Shown: positions 25,913 to 33,429, counted from the stretch's first letter. The stretch: DNA of 64,000 bases from Caldalkalibacillus uzonensis (GCF_030814135.1 NZ_JAUSUQ010000006.1:1-64000), one strand, 5' to 3'. The notes: generated by a model from the letters alone, not told the origin. Numbers and translations: made by a program.

Positions 25913-27517
25913 ATGAATACATTCTTGAAGGCAACACTCATAACAATAGGGTTAATCATAGTGCTTGTTGGTTGCAGTGTACCTATTGCAGATGATGCTA
26001 AACAGGTCAGCCATGATCCTGAAGAGAAGACCCATGAAGACTCGATCAAGGAAGAAGATGGAAAAGTTGTGATTAATTTAAAAGCGACAGAAACCCAGTG
26101 GATGTTTAACGATGAGCTGATGGAAGACATTTGGTCTTACAACGGTTCTCTGCCAGGAAAAGAAATTCGTGTCCGTGAAGGAGACCATGTGGTTGTCCGC
26201 TTTAATAATGAACTTGATGTGCCGACAGCTGTCCATTTCCATGGAGTTCCTGTTCCCAATGAGATGGATGGCGTGCCGGGCATCACTCAAAATGCGGTGA
26301 TGCCAGGAGAGGAGTTCGTCTATGAATTTGTGGCCGATGCTCCAGGGACTTACTGGTATCATTCCCACCAGGACGGAGCTAATCAGGTGGAAAAAGGATT
26401 GTATGGTGCCTTTATTGTGGAGCCTAAGGACCAACCAGATTACGATCTTGATCAGGTGATCATGATTGATGATTGGTCTTCCGTGGGCATGGTGCACGTA
26501 GAGATGGAACATGGTGAAATGGAACACGGTGATCACGGCAACATGGATCACAATGGCATGCATCATGGGGAAGACAATGGAGAGGGTCACATGGGTCATG
26601 GTAAGAGGGACCACGGCATGCATCAAGATGAGATGTCCCATGATGAGATGATGAAAATGATGTACGATACCTTACTCATTAATGGTAAAGCTGGTCAAGC
26701 CATTGAACCGATTAAGGTACAGGAAGGGGACATGGTTAAGTTGCGGTTTGTCAATACAGGCCTTTTCACGCAAGTGATTACCATTCCGGGCCATGAGTTT
26801 AAGGTGACCCATTATGACGGGCAGGAAGTGAATCAACCAGAATGGATCTCTGGCCAGGCTATCCGCATTGCTCCGGCTGAACGCTTTGATATCGAATTAA
26901 GCATGAACCAGCCGGGTGCATGGGACATCCGAGTCTATGCCGAACGGAACCCGGACCAGTTGCAGGTCATTATTCCTCTCATCTATGACGGCTATGAGAG
27001 CGAAACTGTTGTGGCCGCTGATGACTTTGAAACATTCTTTGACTTGACCGCCTACGGTGCTCCGCTGGAGATTGAACTTGGTGACGTGACCAAGGAGTAC
27101 AACATGATTCTGGGTTCAGATGATGGCGGAGAAACTTTCACCATCAACGGCAAACAGATGAATACTGAGGAAGTGGATGGCCACGAGGTGTATGACGTTC
27201 AACAGGGCGATGTGGTTAAAATGACCATTGTAAACAAAACAGACGTGGACCATCCCATGCACCTGCACGGCCACTTTTTCTATGTCACTTCCCGCAATGG
27301 GGAACTGGTATCAGGTTCACCTGTTAAAAAAGAAACGTTAAATGTACGTCCCAATGAGACCTATGAGATTGTCTTCGTGGCTGACAATCCGGGCAATTGG
27401 ATGTTCCATTGTCATGAACTGCACCACGCCAGCGCTGGCATGGTGGCCAAAGTTCAGTATACAGACTACGAATCCAATTTCACACCAGACCCTCATATTC
27501 CCAACAAACCGGAGTAG
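25913..27517 (+). CDS. Multicopper oxidase lipoprotein with Met/His-rich insert
   Basis: Three-domain multicopper oxidase (CueO/CopA type), 534 residues, probably oxidising Cu(I) or another metal or phenol outside the membrane. The signal ends in a lipobox LVGC (Cys21). Copper ligands are HFHG (108-111), WYHSH (148-152), HPMHLHGH (447-454) and HCHELHHASAGM (499-510), so type 1, 2 and 3 sites are complete. Between domains, residues 193-250 form a strongly Met/His/Asp-rich insert (MEHGEMEHGDHG and similar), which resembles copper-capturing loops of CueO and CopA. AGGAAGAGG precedes the ATG. It is the first gene of the copper-related block and has a promoter of the shared operator type. Confidence 0.94.
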   Translation: MNTFLKATLITIGLIIVLVGCSVPIADDAKQVSHDPEEKTHEDSIKEEDGKVVINLKATETQWMFNDELMEDIWSYNGSLPGKEIRVREGDHVVVRFNNELDVPTAVHFHGVPVPNEMDGVPGITQNAVMPGEEFVYEFVADAPGTYWYHSHQDGANQVEKGLYGAFIVEPKDQPDYDLDQVIMIDDWSSVGMVHVEMEHGEMEHGDHGNMDHNGMHHGEDNGEGHMGHGKRDHGMHQDEMSHDEMMKMMYDTLLINGKAGQAIEPIKVQEGDMVKLRFVNTGLFTQVITIPGHEFKVTHYDGQEVNQPEWISGQAIRIAPAERFDIELSMNQPGAWDIRVYAERNPDQLQVIIPLIYDGYESETVVAADDFETFFDLTAYGAPLEIELGDVTKEYNMILGSDDGGETFTINGKQMNTEEVDGHEVYDVQQGDVVKMTIVNKTDVDHPMHLHGHFFYVTSRNGELVSGSPVKKETLNVRPNETYEIVFVADNPGNWMFHCHELHHASAGMVAKVQYTDYESNFTPDPHIPNKPE

Positions 27518-27616
27518 GGTTTGGGGCAAATAAGACACGGAAACAAAAAGAATGGAAGGCTCCTTCAGGCAGGGAGCCGTGCTTGACGTATATAATCTTA
27601 GTTGTAGGAGCGGCTT

Positions 27617-28165
27617 ATGGAAGGATATATTCTCGTCTACTTTGAGAAATATGAACAGGTTGCCTTTGTGATCAGCATCCTGCTCAATGTGATCATTGCT
27701 GTGCTGGGGGTGATCCCCAGTTTCTTTTTAACAGCGGCGAACTTAGTCTTCTTTGGATTCTGGAAAGGGACACTCATTTCCTTTATTGGAGAGTCAGCCG
27801 GGGCAATGGTGGCCTTCTATCTATACCGCAAAGGGTTTCGGAAGATGTCGCAGAAACATGTACAAAAGTATCCCAGAGTGAGACGTTTGCTTAACAGCCG
27901 AGGCAAGGAAGCATTTTTTCTGGTCTTTTCCTTGCGTCTCTTGCCGTTTGTTCCTTCCAGTTTGGTCACCTTTGCAGCCGCCATTGGAAACATCTCATTT
28001 TTGCTGTTTGCCATGGCCAGTACGATTGGTAAAATACCAGCCCTGTTAATCGAAGCCTATTCGGTGTACCAGGTGACACAATTTGAATGGCAAGGAAAAA
28101 TCATTTTGTCCCTGGCCGCGGTATACATGTTGTACTCGATCTGGCGCAGAACTTTCCAAAAGTAA
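27617..28165 (+). CDS. TVP38/TMEM64 (VTT/DedA) family membrane protein
   Basis: Membrane protein of 182 residues with a VTT domain: VIPSFFLTAANLVFFGFWKG near residues 33-52, the GESAGAMVAFYLYRKGFR segment, and FSLRLLPFVPSSLVTFAAAIGNISF with the conserved Arg and Pro. Family members are thought to act in lipid scrambling or membrane homeostasis. TAGGAG lies upstream of the ATG. It is downstream of the multicopper oxidase; in between is a six-bp hairpin (GGCTCC / GGAGCC around 27560-27581) without a T run, so the two genes may be co-transcribed. Confidence 0.88.
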   Translation: MEGYILVYFEKYEQVAFVISILLNVIIAVLGVIPSFFLTAANLVFFGFWKGTLISFIGESAGAMVAFYLYRKGFRKMSQKHVQKYPRVRRLLNSRGKEAFFLVFSLRLLPFVPSSLVTFAAAIGNISFLLFAMASTIGKIPALLIEAYSVYQVTQFEWQGKIILSLAAVYMLYSIWRRTFQK

Positions 28166-28279
28166 GAAAATCAAGCCAGCTCGTCTCCAAGGGGTACAGC
28201 TTCTAGAGGATGAGCAAAATGTGAGTCACAACAACCACGATTTTGATATTTAAAATAAATGAAGGGAGATTAGTCATAG

Positions 28280-29212
28280 ATGTACAAGAAGGTCAGACTA
28301 TTCATTACACTTTCATTACTGGTTATATTAACAGCATGTGCTCAAAACGACAAGGATTCCGTGGATGTAGGGGAGAGCGTAGACTCCTTTATGCATGTAC
28401 ACGGGCTATCCTATGATCCACAAGAGCCTTATGATCTCTATCTAAGTACACATCATGGTCTGATTCGAATCGATGATGAGGGACAATGGAACTGGACGAG
28501 CTCAGCTGAACATCGACACGATTTAATGTCCTTTACATTTCGGGATGAAGAGACGATGATTTCAAGCGGTCATCCCGCTAAGGCTTCTGACTTTCAAGAT
28601 CCCTTAGGTGTCATTATCAGTAAAGATCGGGGCAAAACATGGGAACCCATTGCCTTACATGGGGAAGTTGATTTTCATGTCATGGAAGTGAATGCCAGTG
28701 ACCCCGATGTGATCTATGGGATTGATGCACATGGATCGGGCTTGTACCGGTCAACGGATGGCGGGTTTAATTGGGAAGTTCTAGAAACTAAAGGTTTACC
28801 AGAGGATTTTGCCACAGTTTTTGCCTTGGTTTCCGACCCTGGTAACCCAGAGTCTGTTTTGGCAGGCACTCAGCGGGGCATTTTCAAGTCAGAGGATGGC
28901 GGAAAAACATGGGAACTTAAAAGTAACGAACAAACCTTTGTCAGCGGAAAAGGAGTATCCCAACAATCTGGTATGATTATTGTCTATTTATACGGACAAT
29001 CTCCAGGGCTGATGATCAGTCATGATTTCGGAGAAACATGGGATTCATTAAATCTGGTGTTAGAAGGCAATGATGCAGTGACGCATATTGCAGTGCATCC
29101 AAGTGAAGAAGGGGTCTATACGGTAGGAACCGGAGAAGAGCATCTGTTTCAAACGGCAGATGGCGGAGAGAACTGGATTCAAATTGCTGAAAACGGGAAA
29201 CCATTACGTTAA
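28280..29212 (+). CDS. BNR/sortilin-type repeat lipoprotein (F510_1955-like)
   Basis: Exported lipoprotein of 310 residues with signal ending in ILTAC (Cys20). It contains several Asp-box/BNR repeats of the form S-x-D-x-G-x-T-W: ISKDRGKTWE, RSTDGGFNWE, KSEDGGKTWE, ISHDFGETWD and QTADGGENWI, spaced regularly to make a beta-propeller. It starts after SFMHVHGLSYDP, a signature of the F510_1955 'glycosylhydrolase' group, whose enzymatic role is unproven. GAAGGGAG precedes the ATG. Its neighbours suggest a role in the extracytoplasmic copper response (inference). Confidence 0.85.
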   Translation: MYKKVRLFITLSLLVILTACAQNDKDSVDVGESVDSFMHVHGLSYDPQEPYDLYLSTHHGLIRIDDEGQWNWTSSAEHRHDLMSFTFRDEETMISSGHPAKASDFQDPLGVIISKDRGKTWEPIALHGEVDFHVMEVNASDPDVIYGIDAHGSGLYRSTDGGFNWEVLETKGLPEDFATVFALVSDPGNPESVLAGTQRGIFKSEDGGKTWELKSNEQTFVSGKGVSQQSGMIIVYLYGQSPGLMISHDFGETWDSLNLVLEGNDAVTHIAVHPSEEGVYTVGTGEEHLFQTADGGENWIQIAENGKPLR

Positions 29213-29224
29213 AACATGATTTCT

Positions 29225-29255
29225 TCATATCTTCATCACAGTTTTATCAAATCTT
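29225..29255 (+). promoter_or_regulatory. TCAYA-N6-TCACA operator upstream of the Met-rich protein gene
   Basis: TCATA (29225) and TCACA (29236) are 11 bases apart, as in the three other sites of the block. The hexamer at the expected -10 position (AATCTT, 29250-29255) is poor, while TATATT further down (about 29261-29266) is better, so the start site is less clear here. Confidence 0.5.
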
Positions 29256-29296
29256 TTGGGTATATTTTTACTGAAACAAGAAAGGAGGAGACGCAA

Positions 29297-29611
29297 ATGC
29301 AAAACAAAAAACTGATGTTGGTCATGTCATTTGCTCTAGCAGCCGTATTGGTGGTAGGAGGGACGGTTTTTGCTTCACCATCTGAAGGAACCGGTGGCAT
29401 GGGTATGATGAGCGGGATGATGAACGAAAATGGAAACGGCATGATGAACATGATGAATGGACATGGGATGTCCAGCATGATGGAGCGCATGATGGGAGAA
29501 GGAATGAAGGAAATGATGGAAGCCATGAACTCTCCTGAAGGACAAAAAATGATGGAGACTTGCCTCAACTTCATGTCATCTAATTCCCAAAAAGAAAACA
29601 CACAAGAATAA
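29297..29611 (+). CDS. Exported Met-rich small protein, probably metal binding
   Basis: A 104-residue protein with a Sec signal (ALAAVLVVGGTVFASP, cleavage near residue 25). About a quarter of the mature part is Met, with repeated MM pairs such as MMSGMM and MMNMMNGHGM; the ending has one Cys. Such Met clusters bind Cu(I) in periplasmic and extracellular copper proteins (general knowledge); binding here is inferred. AAAGGAGGAGA fixes the ATG at 29297, while the longer frame from 29216 runs through the promoter. It has its own operator and terminator. Confidence 0.85.
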   Translation: MQNKKLMLVMSFALAAVLVVGGTVFASPSEGTGGMGMMSGMMNENGNGMMNMMNGHGMSSMMERMMGEGMKEMMEAMNSPEGQKMMETCLNFMSSNSQKENTQE

Positions 29612-29626
29612 GATTCCACGTACAGG

Positions 29627-29660
29627 AAAAGGGAGACCAACAAAAAGTGGTCTTCCTTTT
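29627..29660 (+). terminator. Terminator after the Met-rich protein gene
   Basis: Stem AAAAGGGAGACCA / TGGTCTTCCTTTT, 13 bp with one wobble, loop ACAAAAAG, and the descending arm itself ends in T residues followed by TC. It lies 16 bases after the stop codon. Confidence 0.8.
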
Positions 29661-29727
29661 TCATGGTAATGGTAAGTATAAGGGATGCTTCTTGAACCAT
29701 TTTTTTAAAAAAGAAGAAACATAACCA

Positions 29728-29759
29728 TTGACCCCGTACCTTACTACAGATGGTATGCT
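29728..29759 (+). promoter_or_regulatory. MerR-type promoter with 20-bp spacer
   Basis: TTGACC (29728-29733) and TATGCT (29754-29759) are 20 bases apart, longer than the normal 17. The spacer contains an imperfect dyad (GTACC ... GGTAT). Stretched spacers of 19-20 bases are the hallmark of promoters that MerR-family proteins activate by DNA twisting. It drives the MerR gene at 29778, so autoregulation is likely. Confidence 0.68.
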
Positions 29760-29777
29760 AAAGTCGGAGGTGAACAG

Positions 29778-30188
29778 ATGAGCTTAACGATCGGTCAAGT
29801 GGCCAAACGATCAAACGTCAATCTAGAGACGGTTCGTTATTATGAAAGACTAGGATTAATTAAGGAGCCACCGCGGACAGAAGCGGGATACCGCATGTTT
29901 CCGGCAGACGTGGTAGACAAGATCAAGTTTATAAAAAGAGCTCAGGAACTGGGTTTTACATTATCTGAAATTAAAAAACTGATTCGTATCGCTGAAAATG
30001 AAGAGCACTTTACCGCTCATGAAGTCCATCAATTTGCCAAGCAGAAACTTGATGACCTTGAGGCAAAGATTCGGGACCTTGAAAAAATGAAATCTGTTTT
30101 ACAGGATTTGTCAGAACGGTGTTCTGGAAAAGGACCCATTTGTGATTGTCCAATTATCCAGAGTTTATCTCAGGAAGGAGAGAGTTAA
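29778..30188 (+). CDS. MerR family metal-responsive regulator
   Basis: Regulator of 136 residues: N-terminal winged helix (TIGQVAKRSNVNLETVRYYERLGLI), then a long dimerisation helix and a metal-binding C-terminus with Cys at about residues 114 and 121-123 (ERCSGKGPICDCPIIQSL). The sequence is close to Bacillus MerR (mercury sensor), including the CPII ending, but the first mercury-ligand Cys, expected at the start of the long helix, is missing (the segment reads NEEHFTAHEV). Metal choice may therefore differ from Hg(II). GTCGGAGG precedes the ATG. A thioredoxin-like gene follows by one base. Confidence 0.9.
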   Translation: MSLTIGQVAKRSNVNLETVRYYERLGLIKEPPRTEAGYRMFPADVVDKIKFIKRAQELGFTLSEIKKLIRIAENEEHFTAHEVHQFAKQKLDDLEAKIRDLEKMKSVLQDLSERCSGKGPICDCPIIQSLSQEGES

Positions 30189-30189
30189 A

Positions 30190-30459
30190 ATGAGCAAAAG
30201 GCGTATAGAAGTGTTTACAGCAGGCTGTTATCTCTGCGATAGTGTGGTAAAAGAGATCAAAGCATTGGCTTGTTCCAACTGTGAAGTGATTGTTTACGAT
30301 TTAAACAATAAATGTAACTCTAACGAGTGTGAAAATAAAGTAAAGCAGTACGGCATTCAATCGATTCCGGCTGTGGCCATTAACGGTAAGTTAGTGGATT
30401 GCTGTCAAGGTAAGGGCGTAGATATAGAAAAGTTAAAAGCAGCGGGACTTGGTCAATAA
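30190..30459 (+). CDS. Small thioredoxin/glutaredoxin-fold protein
   Basis: An 89-residue protein with N-terminal CxxC (GCYLCDSVV, about residues 12-15) and a cis-Pro type segment (GIQSIPAVAING), the pattern of thioredoxin-fold proteins. It is Cys-rich: further Cys at about 29, 32, 42, 47 and a CC pair near 71-72. It has no signal peptide. The ATG at 30190 follows AAGGAGAGAG, one base after the merR-like stop, so the two are co-expressed. Similar genes accompany MerR regulators in mercury and other metal loci. It may reduce or bind the metal sensed by the regulator (inference). Confidence 0.82.
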   Translation: MSKRRIEVFTAGCYLCDSVVKEIKALACSNCEVIVYDLNNKCNSNECENKVKQYGIQSIPAVAINGKLVDCCQGKGVDIEKLKAAGLGQ

Positions 30460-30481
30460 TTATACCTGAAAACAAGAGAGT

Positions 30482-30510
30482 AGGAGGCTGGCTGTCAGTC
30501 TCCTGTTTTT
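30482..30510 (+). terminator. Terminator after the merR-like pair
   Basis: Stem AGGAGGCTG / CAGTCTCCT (nine bp, one wobble) with a five-base loop, followed by GTTTTTATT. Confidence 0.85.
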
Positions 30511-30614
30511 ATTAACAACGTAGAAAATTTAAAAAGGTGATTCAACCTTTCACTAGAACATTATGATTAAAACTGATGTCTATATCAAGCTTTTTTGAAA
30601 AAGGGGAGTGTACC

Positions 30615-30719
30615 GTGGATACATTACTCGAATATTTATCCTATGTGTTAATATTAGTGCTGGTGTTTATGATGTTTTCTTGCTTAAGAGGCATTGGAAA
30701 AAGCGGAGGCAGTGGCTGA
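30615..30719 (+). CDS. Small membrane protein whose frame continues past an in-frame TGA
   Basis: GTG start at 30615 with AAGGGGAG seven bases upstream. The product up to the TGA is 34 residues: one transmembrane segment (LSYVLILVLVFMMFSCL) and a Gly-rich end. After the TGA (30717-30719) the same frame reads GMHGGGKDSCHTNQ and runs to TAA at 30798-30800 region, without other stops. The Met/His/Cys/Gly-rich tail looks like the normal ending of small membrane proteins found in copper loci, so the TGA probably replaces a Cys or other sense codon. It may be a nonsense mutation; see the finding on this site. Confidence 0.5.
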   Translation: MDTLLEYLSYVLILVLVFMMFSCLRGIGKSGGSG

Positions 30720-30858
30720 GGTATGCATGGTGGTGGGAAAGATTCCTGCCATACCAACCAGAAGAAATCGTCTTCGGTAACATTCACTGAATCCATTATT
30801 GTTACTCTTAATTGCAATTAAAGCGGTTTGTTTAGTTATTTGTTGGAAGGGAATATCT

Positions 30859-31038
30859 ATGGTGAGCAAGAAAAGTAGACAGGGAAATAATAAATCAGAA
30901 AAGGATCCAATTATTACTTCCGATCAAAGTTACCAAGAAGAGTTGCAATCTCTCCAGAAAAGAATGAATGAACTGATGGAGCAAAATGAAAAATTAAGAA
31001 AAGAAATGCAAACGATAAAAGATTCGAATCACAGATAA
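30859..31038 (+). CDS. Small coiled-coil protein
   Basis: About 59 residues from the ATG at 30859, which has GGAAGGGA six bases upstream. The second half is a short coiled coil (EELQSLQKRMNELMEQNEKL segment). The frame is open back to 30781 and would add a hydrophobic segment (LLLLIAIKAVCLVICWKG), giving a membrane-anchored form, but no start with a ribosome binding site is seen there. Function unknown. It sits between the interrupted small membrane protein and a methyltransferase gene. Confidence 0.5.
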   Translation: MVSKKSRQGNNKSEKDPIITSDQSYQEELQSLQKRMNELMEQNEKLRKEMQTIKDSNHR

Positions 31039-31080
31039 GTTAGCTATCGGTACAAACTTTCAATTCGGAGGTGAAACATC

Positions 31081-31677
31081 ATGGGAAAGTGGTTTTCTAA
31101 GCTTTATGATCTGGTAATGGAACCTTTAGAAAGACTCAAGTTTCGATACATTCGAGAAACGCTTATTCATAAAGCAAAAGGAAATGTGTTAGAAATCGGT
31201 TCCGGTACAGGATTGAACTTTCCGTATTACACGCAAGCAGTAAAAGTCACCGCCATTGAACCTGATCCTACCATGAGGAAGAAGTCTTTAAAACGCGCAG
31301 AACATGCCCAAGTCCCCATTGACGTCATTTTAGCTGATGCACAAGCACTCCCTTTCCCGGAACATACTTTTGATACAGTTGTAGGTACCTTAGTGCTTTG
31401 TACAATACCCAATCCTGAAAAAGCTTTGAATGAAATCCGGAGAGTTTGTAAGCCGGGTGGCCATGTTCTCTTTTTCGAACATGTCCGGGCCGAACACTCG
31501 CTATTAGGTCGTTTGCAGGATTGGATGACCCCCGTATGGAAACGAGTTTGTAACGGTTGCCATTTAAATCGCGAGACGCTCGAAACCGTAAAAAAAGCAG
31601 GTTTTACAATTGTTCATGTTGAAAAGCACAACAATGGGATCTTGCTCATGATTGAAGCTTTGAATGAAAATAGATGA
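31081..31677 (+). CDS. Class I SAM-dependent methyltransferase
   Basis: Methyltransferase of 198 residues in the Methyltransf_11/UbiE-like group. SAM-binding motif I is VLEIGSGTGLNFPYY (about residues 36-50), the acidic end of the next strand is AIEPDP, and LADAQALPFPEHTFDTVVGTLVLCTIPNPEKAL covers motifs II-III. A C-terminal Cys-containing stretch (KRVCNGCHLNRET) is unusual and might bind metal. TCGGAGG precedes the ATG. Similar genes are seen in metal-resistance blocks, but the substrate is unknown. Confidence 0.85.
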   Translation: MGKWFSKLYDLVMEPLERLKFRYIRETLIHKAKGNVLEIGSGTGLNFPYYTQAVKVTAIEPDPTMRKKSLKRAEHAQVPIDVILADAQALPFPEHTFDTVVGTLVLCTIPNPEKALNEIRRVCKPGGHVLFFEHVRAEHSLLGRLQDWMTPVWKRVCNGCHLNRETLETVKKAGFTIVHVEKHNNGILLMIEALNENR

Positions 31678-31766
31678 TTGAAAACATGCTAAGTTAAATC
31701 ATGAATGGTCTTCCTATACTTGTAGCTTCCATGATTTGGATAGAAATTCCATAATGTTAATATAGT

Positions 31767-31799
31767 CTTCATAGTTTTATCACATTTAATGTTTATAGT
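31767..31799 (+). promoter_or_regulatory. Promoter with TCAYA-N6-TCACA operator, CcdA-like gene
   Basis: TCATA (31769) and TCACA (31780) are 11 bases apart and the -10 TATAGT (31794-31799) follows nine bases after the second half-site, exactly the spacing seen at 25831 and 33399. Confidence 0.65.
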
Positions 31800-31853
31800 A
31801 GATAACAAAGTCATTTGAGAAACGAGACGACAAGTTCAAAGGAGCAGTACACT

Positions 31854-32606
31854 ATGGATTGGTATATTCAGTTTGTGCAATGGTTATCTTTTATCAGTGA
31901 GCCCTTAAGTAATCTTTATCATTCTCAACAAACTCCGATTCTTGGAGCCTTATTGTTAGGGATATTAGGTGCTGTAGCCCCTTGCCAGATTTCAGCTAAC
32001 ATGGGGGCCATCTCGTATACGACAAACCGAATGGCACAAGGTAAGAAATGGCTCACCGAAATCGTGAGTTTTTTTGCAGGGAAAACTTTCGTGTATTTTT
32101 TATTAGGATTATTGGTTCTGTGGATGGGCAAAGAGCTCGAAGCTTTGACCATTCCGGTTTTTCAGGCTACTCGAAAAATAATTGGTCCATTGTTTTTGAT
32201 CACGGGTCTTTATTTTGTTGGTTGGATTAAAATCAGGGGACTATTTACGGAAAGATTACTTAAATATCGAGGCCTAACCGAGAAGTTTTCCGGCAATAAG
32301 CGGGCTTTCTCTTTGGGAGTTTTATTGTCTCTCGCCTTTTGCCCCACTATGTTTTTAATCTTTTTTGGTTTATTGATGCCTTTGGTGTTAGGGATCACGG
32401 GATATGGATTTATACTACCATTATTGTTTTCTATTGGTACGTTTATCCCCGTGTTGCTTTTCTTCGTGCTGGCTTTTAGCTTTGGAGTGGATCGTGCCTT
32501 TATGAAGAAATCAAAAAAAGTGGCACGCATCATTCAGGTCATGACTGGTATCATTTTCATTGTGCTTGGTATTCATGACATTATTTTGTACTGGACGCTA
32601 TCTTAA
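31854..32606 (+). CDS. CcdA/DsbD-like (TauE/SafE-annotated) membrane protein
   Basis: Membrane protein of about 250 residues with six or seven transmembrane segments. Two Cys-containing signatures stand in membrane context: GAVAPCQISANMGAISY (about residues 39-55) and LAFCPTMFLIFFG in the second half. The paired PC/CP motifs are the mark of CcdA/DsbD-type reductant transporters, which carry electrons or thiols across the membrane, for example for cytochrome c or copper-protein maturation. AAAGGAG at 31838-31844 supports the ATG at 31854; a longer frame from 31815 is unlikely. Its own operator-type promoter ties it to the copper block. Confidence 0.82.
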   Translation: MDWYIQFVQWLSFISEPLSNLYHSQQTPILGALLLGILGAVAPCQISANMGAISYTTNRMAQGKKWLTEIVSFFAGKTFVYFLLGLLVLWMGKELEALTIPVFQATRKIIGPLFLITGLYFVGWIKIRGLFTERLLKYRGLTEKFSGNKRAFSLGVLLSLAFCPTMFLIFFGLLMPLVLGITGYGFILPLLFSIGTFIPVLLFFVLAFSFGVDRAFMKKSKKVARIIQVMTGIIFIVLGIHDIILYWTLS

Positions 32607-32744
32607 ATCGGTTGTGAAGCAGGAAGAAACCAATGAGGTGTCATTTCTTGCATATCACAAATAAGTCAGTAGAGAATGACAAGATGCAGTCATCATTGCC
32701 TCCACGTATTAGATTCACTGTGGACATAGTCGGGGTATCTGATC

Positions 32745-32763
32745 ATATCTATAATATAGATAT
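32745..32763 (+). promoter_or_regulatory. Perfect 19-base palindrome over a -10 element
   Basis: ATATCTATA-A-TATAGATAT is a perfect dyad with nine-base arms and one central base. It includes TATAAT (32750-32755) and lies 23 bases before the start codon at 32787. It could be an operator that blocks the promoter. Because it is pure A/T-rich sequence a chance origin is possible. Confidence 0.45.
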
Positions 32764-32786
32764 TGAAAGAATAGGTGGTATGAAAG

Positions 32787-33395
32787 ATGTATGATCATAT
32801 ACCCTTGGTTAGTATGTATATCATCGCCGTTTTGTGGGTCATCTGTTTTGCTTTTGTGTTTCATCGTCACATTACAGGAATGGCCGGTATGGTGGCTGCC
32901 ATGGGGATTGGCATGACCAGCGGGCTAGGTATAGGCATGGTTTTAGGTATTGCCCAAGGGGACTATTTTTTACAAGCAATCATCATGGGCATGTTGGTCG
33001 GGATGATCTTTGGTCTTTTGGCAGGAAGTCCTTTTGGTTTGGTGGCCATAGTGGATGGGATTTCATCTGGGATTATGGGTGGGATGATGGGAGCCATGAC
33101 TGGCGCCATGATCCCTCCTGAACATGGCCTGTCTATGATTAAAATTATTTTTGTGTTGTCAATGGGAATGTATTTTATTATTTATTTGCTGCTTCACCAG
33201 GAAGCAGATCTTCATGAGCGTAGATCAAAGCAAACGGGATGGGTCAAAATCATGTTGTCCAAACCTTCTCTGCTCTTTATTATTGTTTGCTTCTTTCTTA
33301 TTCAGATCTACAAAATGGAGGGAACAGAAGTTAAGAAAGGATTAGATGATGCACCACATCCATCGCACGGTATGGTGGTGGAAGAAGGCCCATGA
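32787..33395 (+). CDS. Gly/Met-rich multi-pass membrane protein of unknown function
   Basis: Membrane protein of 202 residues with about five hydrophobic segments. The central part is rich in Gly and Met in GxxxG-like patterns (GMAGMVAAMGIGMTSGLGIGM and MGGMMGAMTGAM segments), which pack helices tightly and could also offer Met sulfur ligands. It ends in a short hydrophilic tail with HPSHGM. The family is not recognised beyond a general likeness to proteins of copper and mercury loci. AGGTGG lies upstream. A 19-base palindrome overlaps its likely promoter. Confidence 0.75.
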   Translation: MYDHIPLVSMYIIAVLWVICFAFVFHRHITGMAGMVAAMGIGMTSGLGIGMVLGIAQGDYFLQAIIMGMLVGMIFGLLAGSPFGLVAIVDGISSGIMGGMMGAMTGAMIPPEHGLSMIKIIFVLSMGMYFIIYLLLHQEADLHERRSKQTGWVKIMLSKPSLLFIIVCFFLIQIYKMEGTEVKKGLDDAPHPSHGMVVEEGP

Positions 33396-33398
33396 TCA

Positions 33399-33429
33399 TC
33401 ACATTTTTATCACATTTTAGATTTAAAAT
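33399..33429 (+). promoter_or_regulatory. Promoter with TCACA-N6-TCACA operator, two-component system
   Basis: Two identical TCACA half-sites at 33399 and 33410, 11 bases apart, followed nine bases later by the -10 TAAAAT (33424-33429). This is the most regular of the four sites and precedes the response regulator gene itself, which suggests autoregulation. Confidence 0.68.

Noticed and set aside
29350-29560. ATG-rich tandem repeat in the Met-rich gene as a DNA repeat element
   Set aside because: The repeats are explained by Met/Gly-rich coding sequence; spacing is irregular and does not form a CRISPR or minisatellite.
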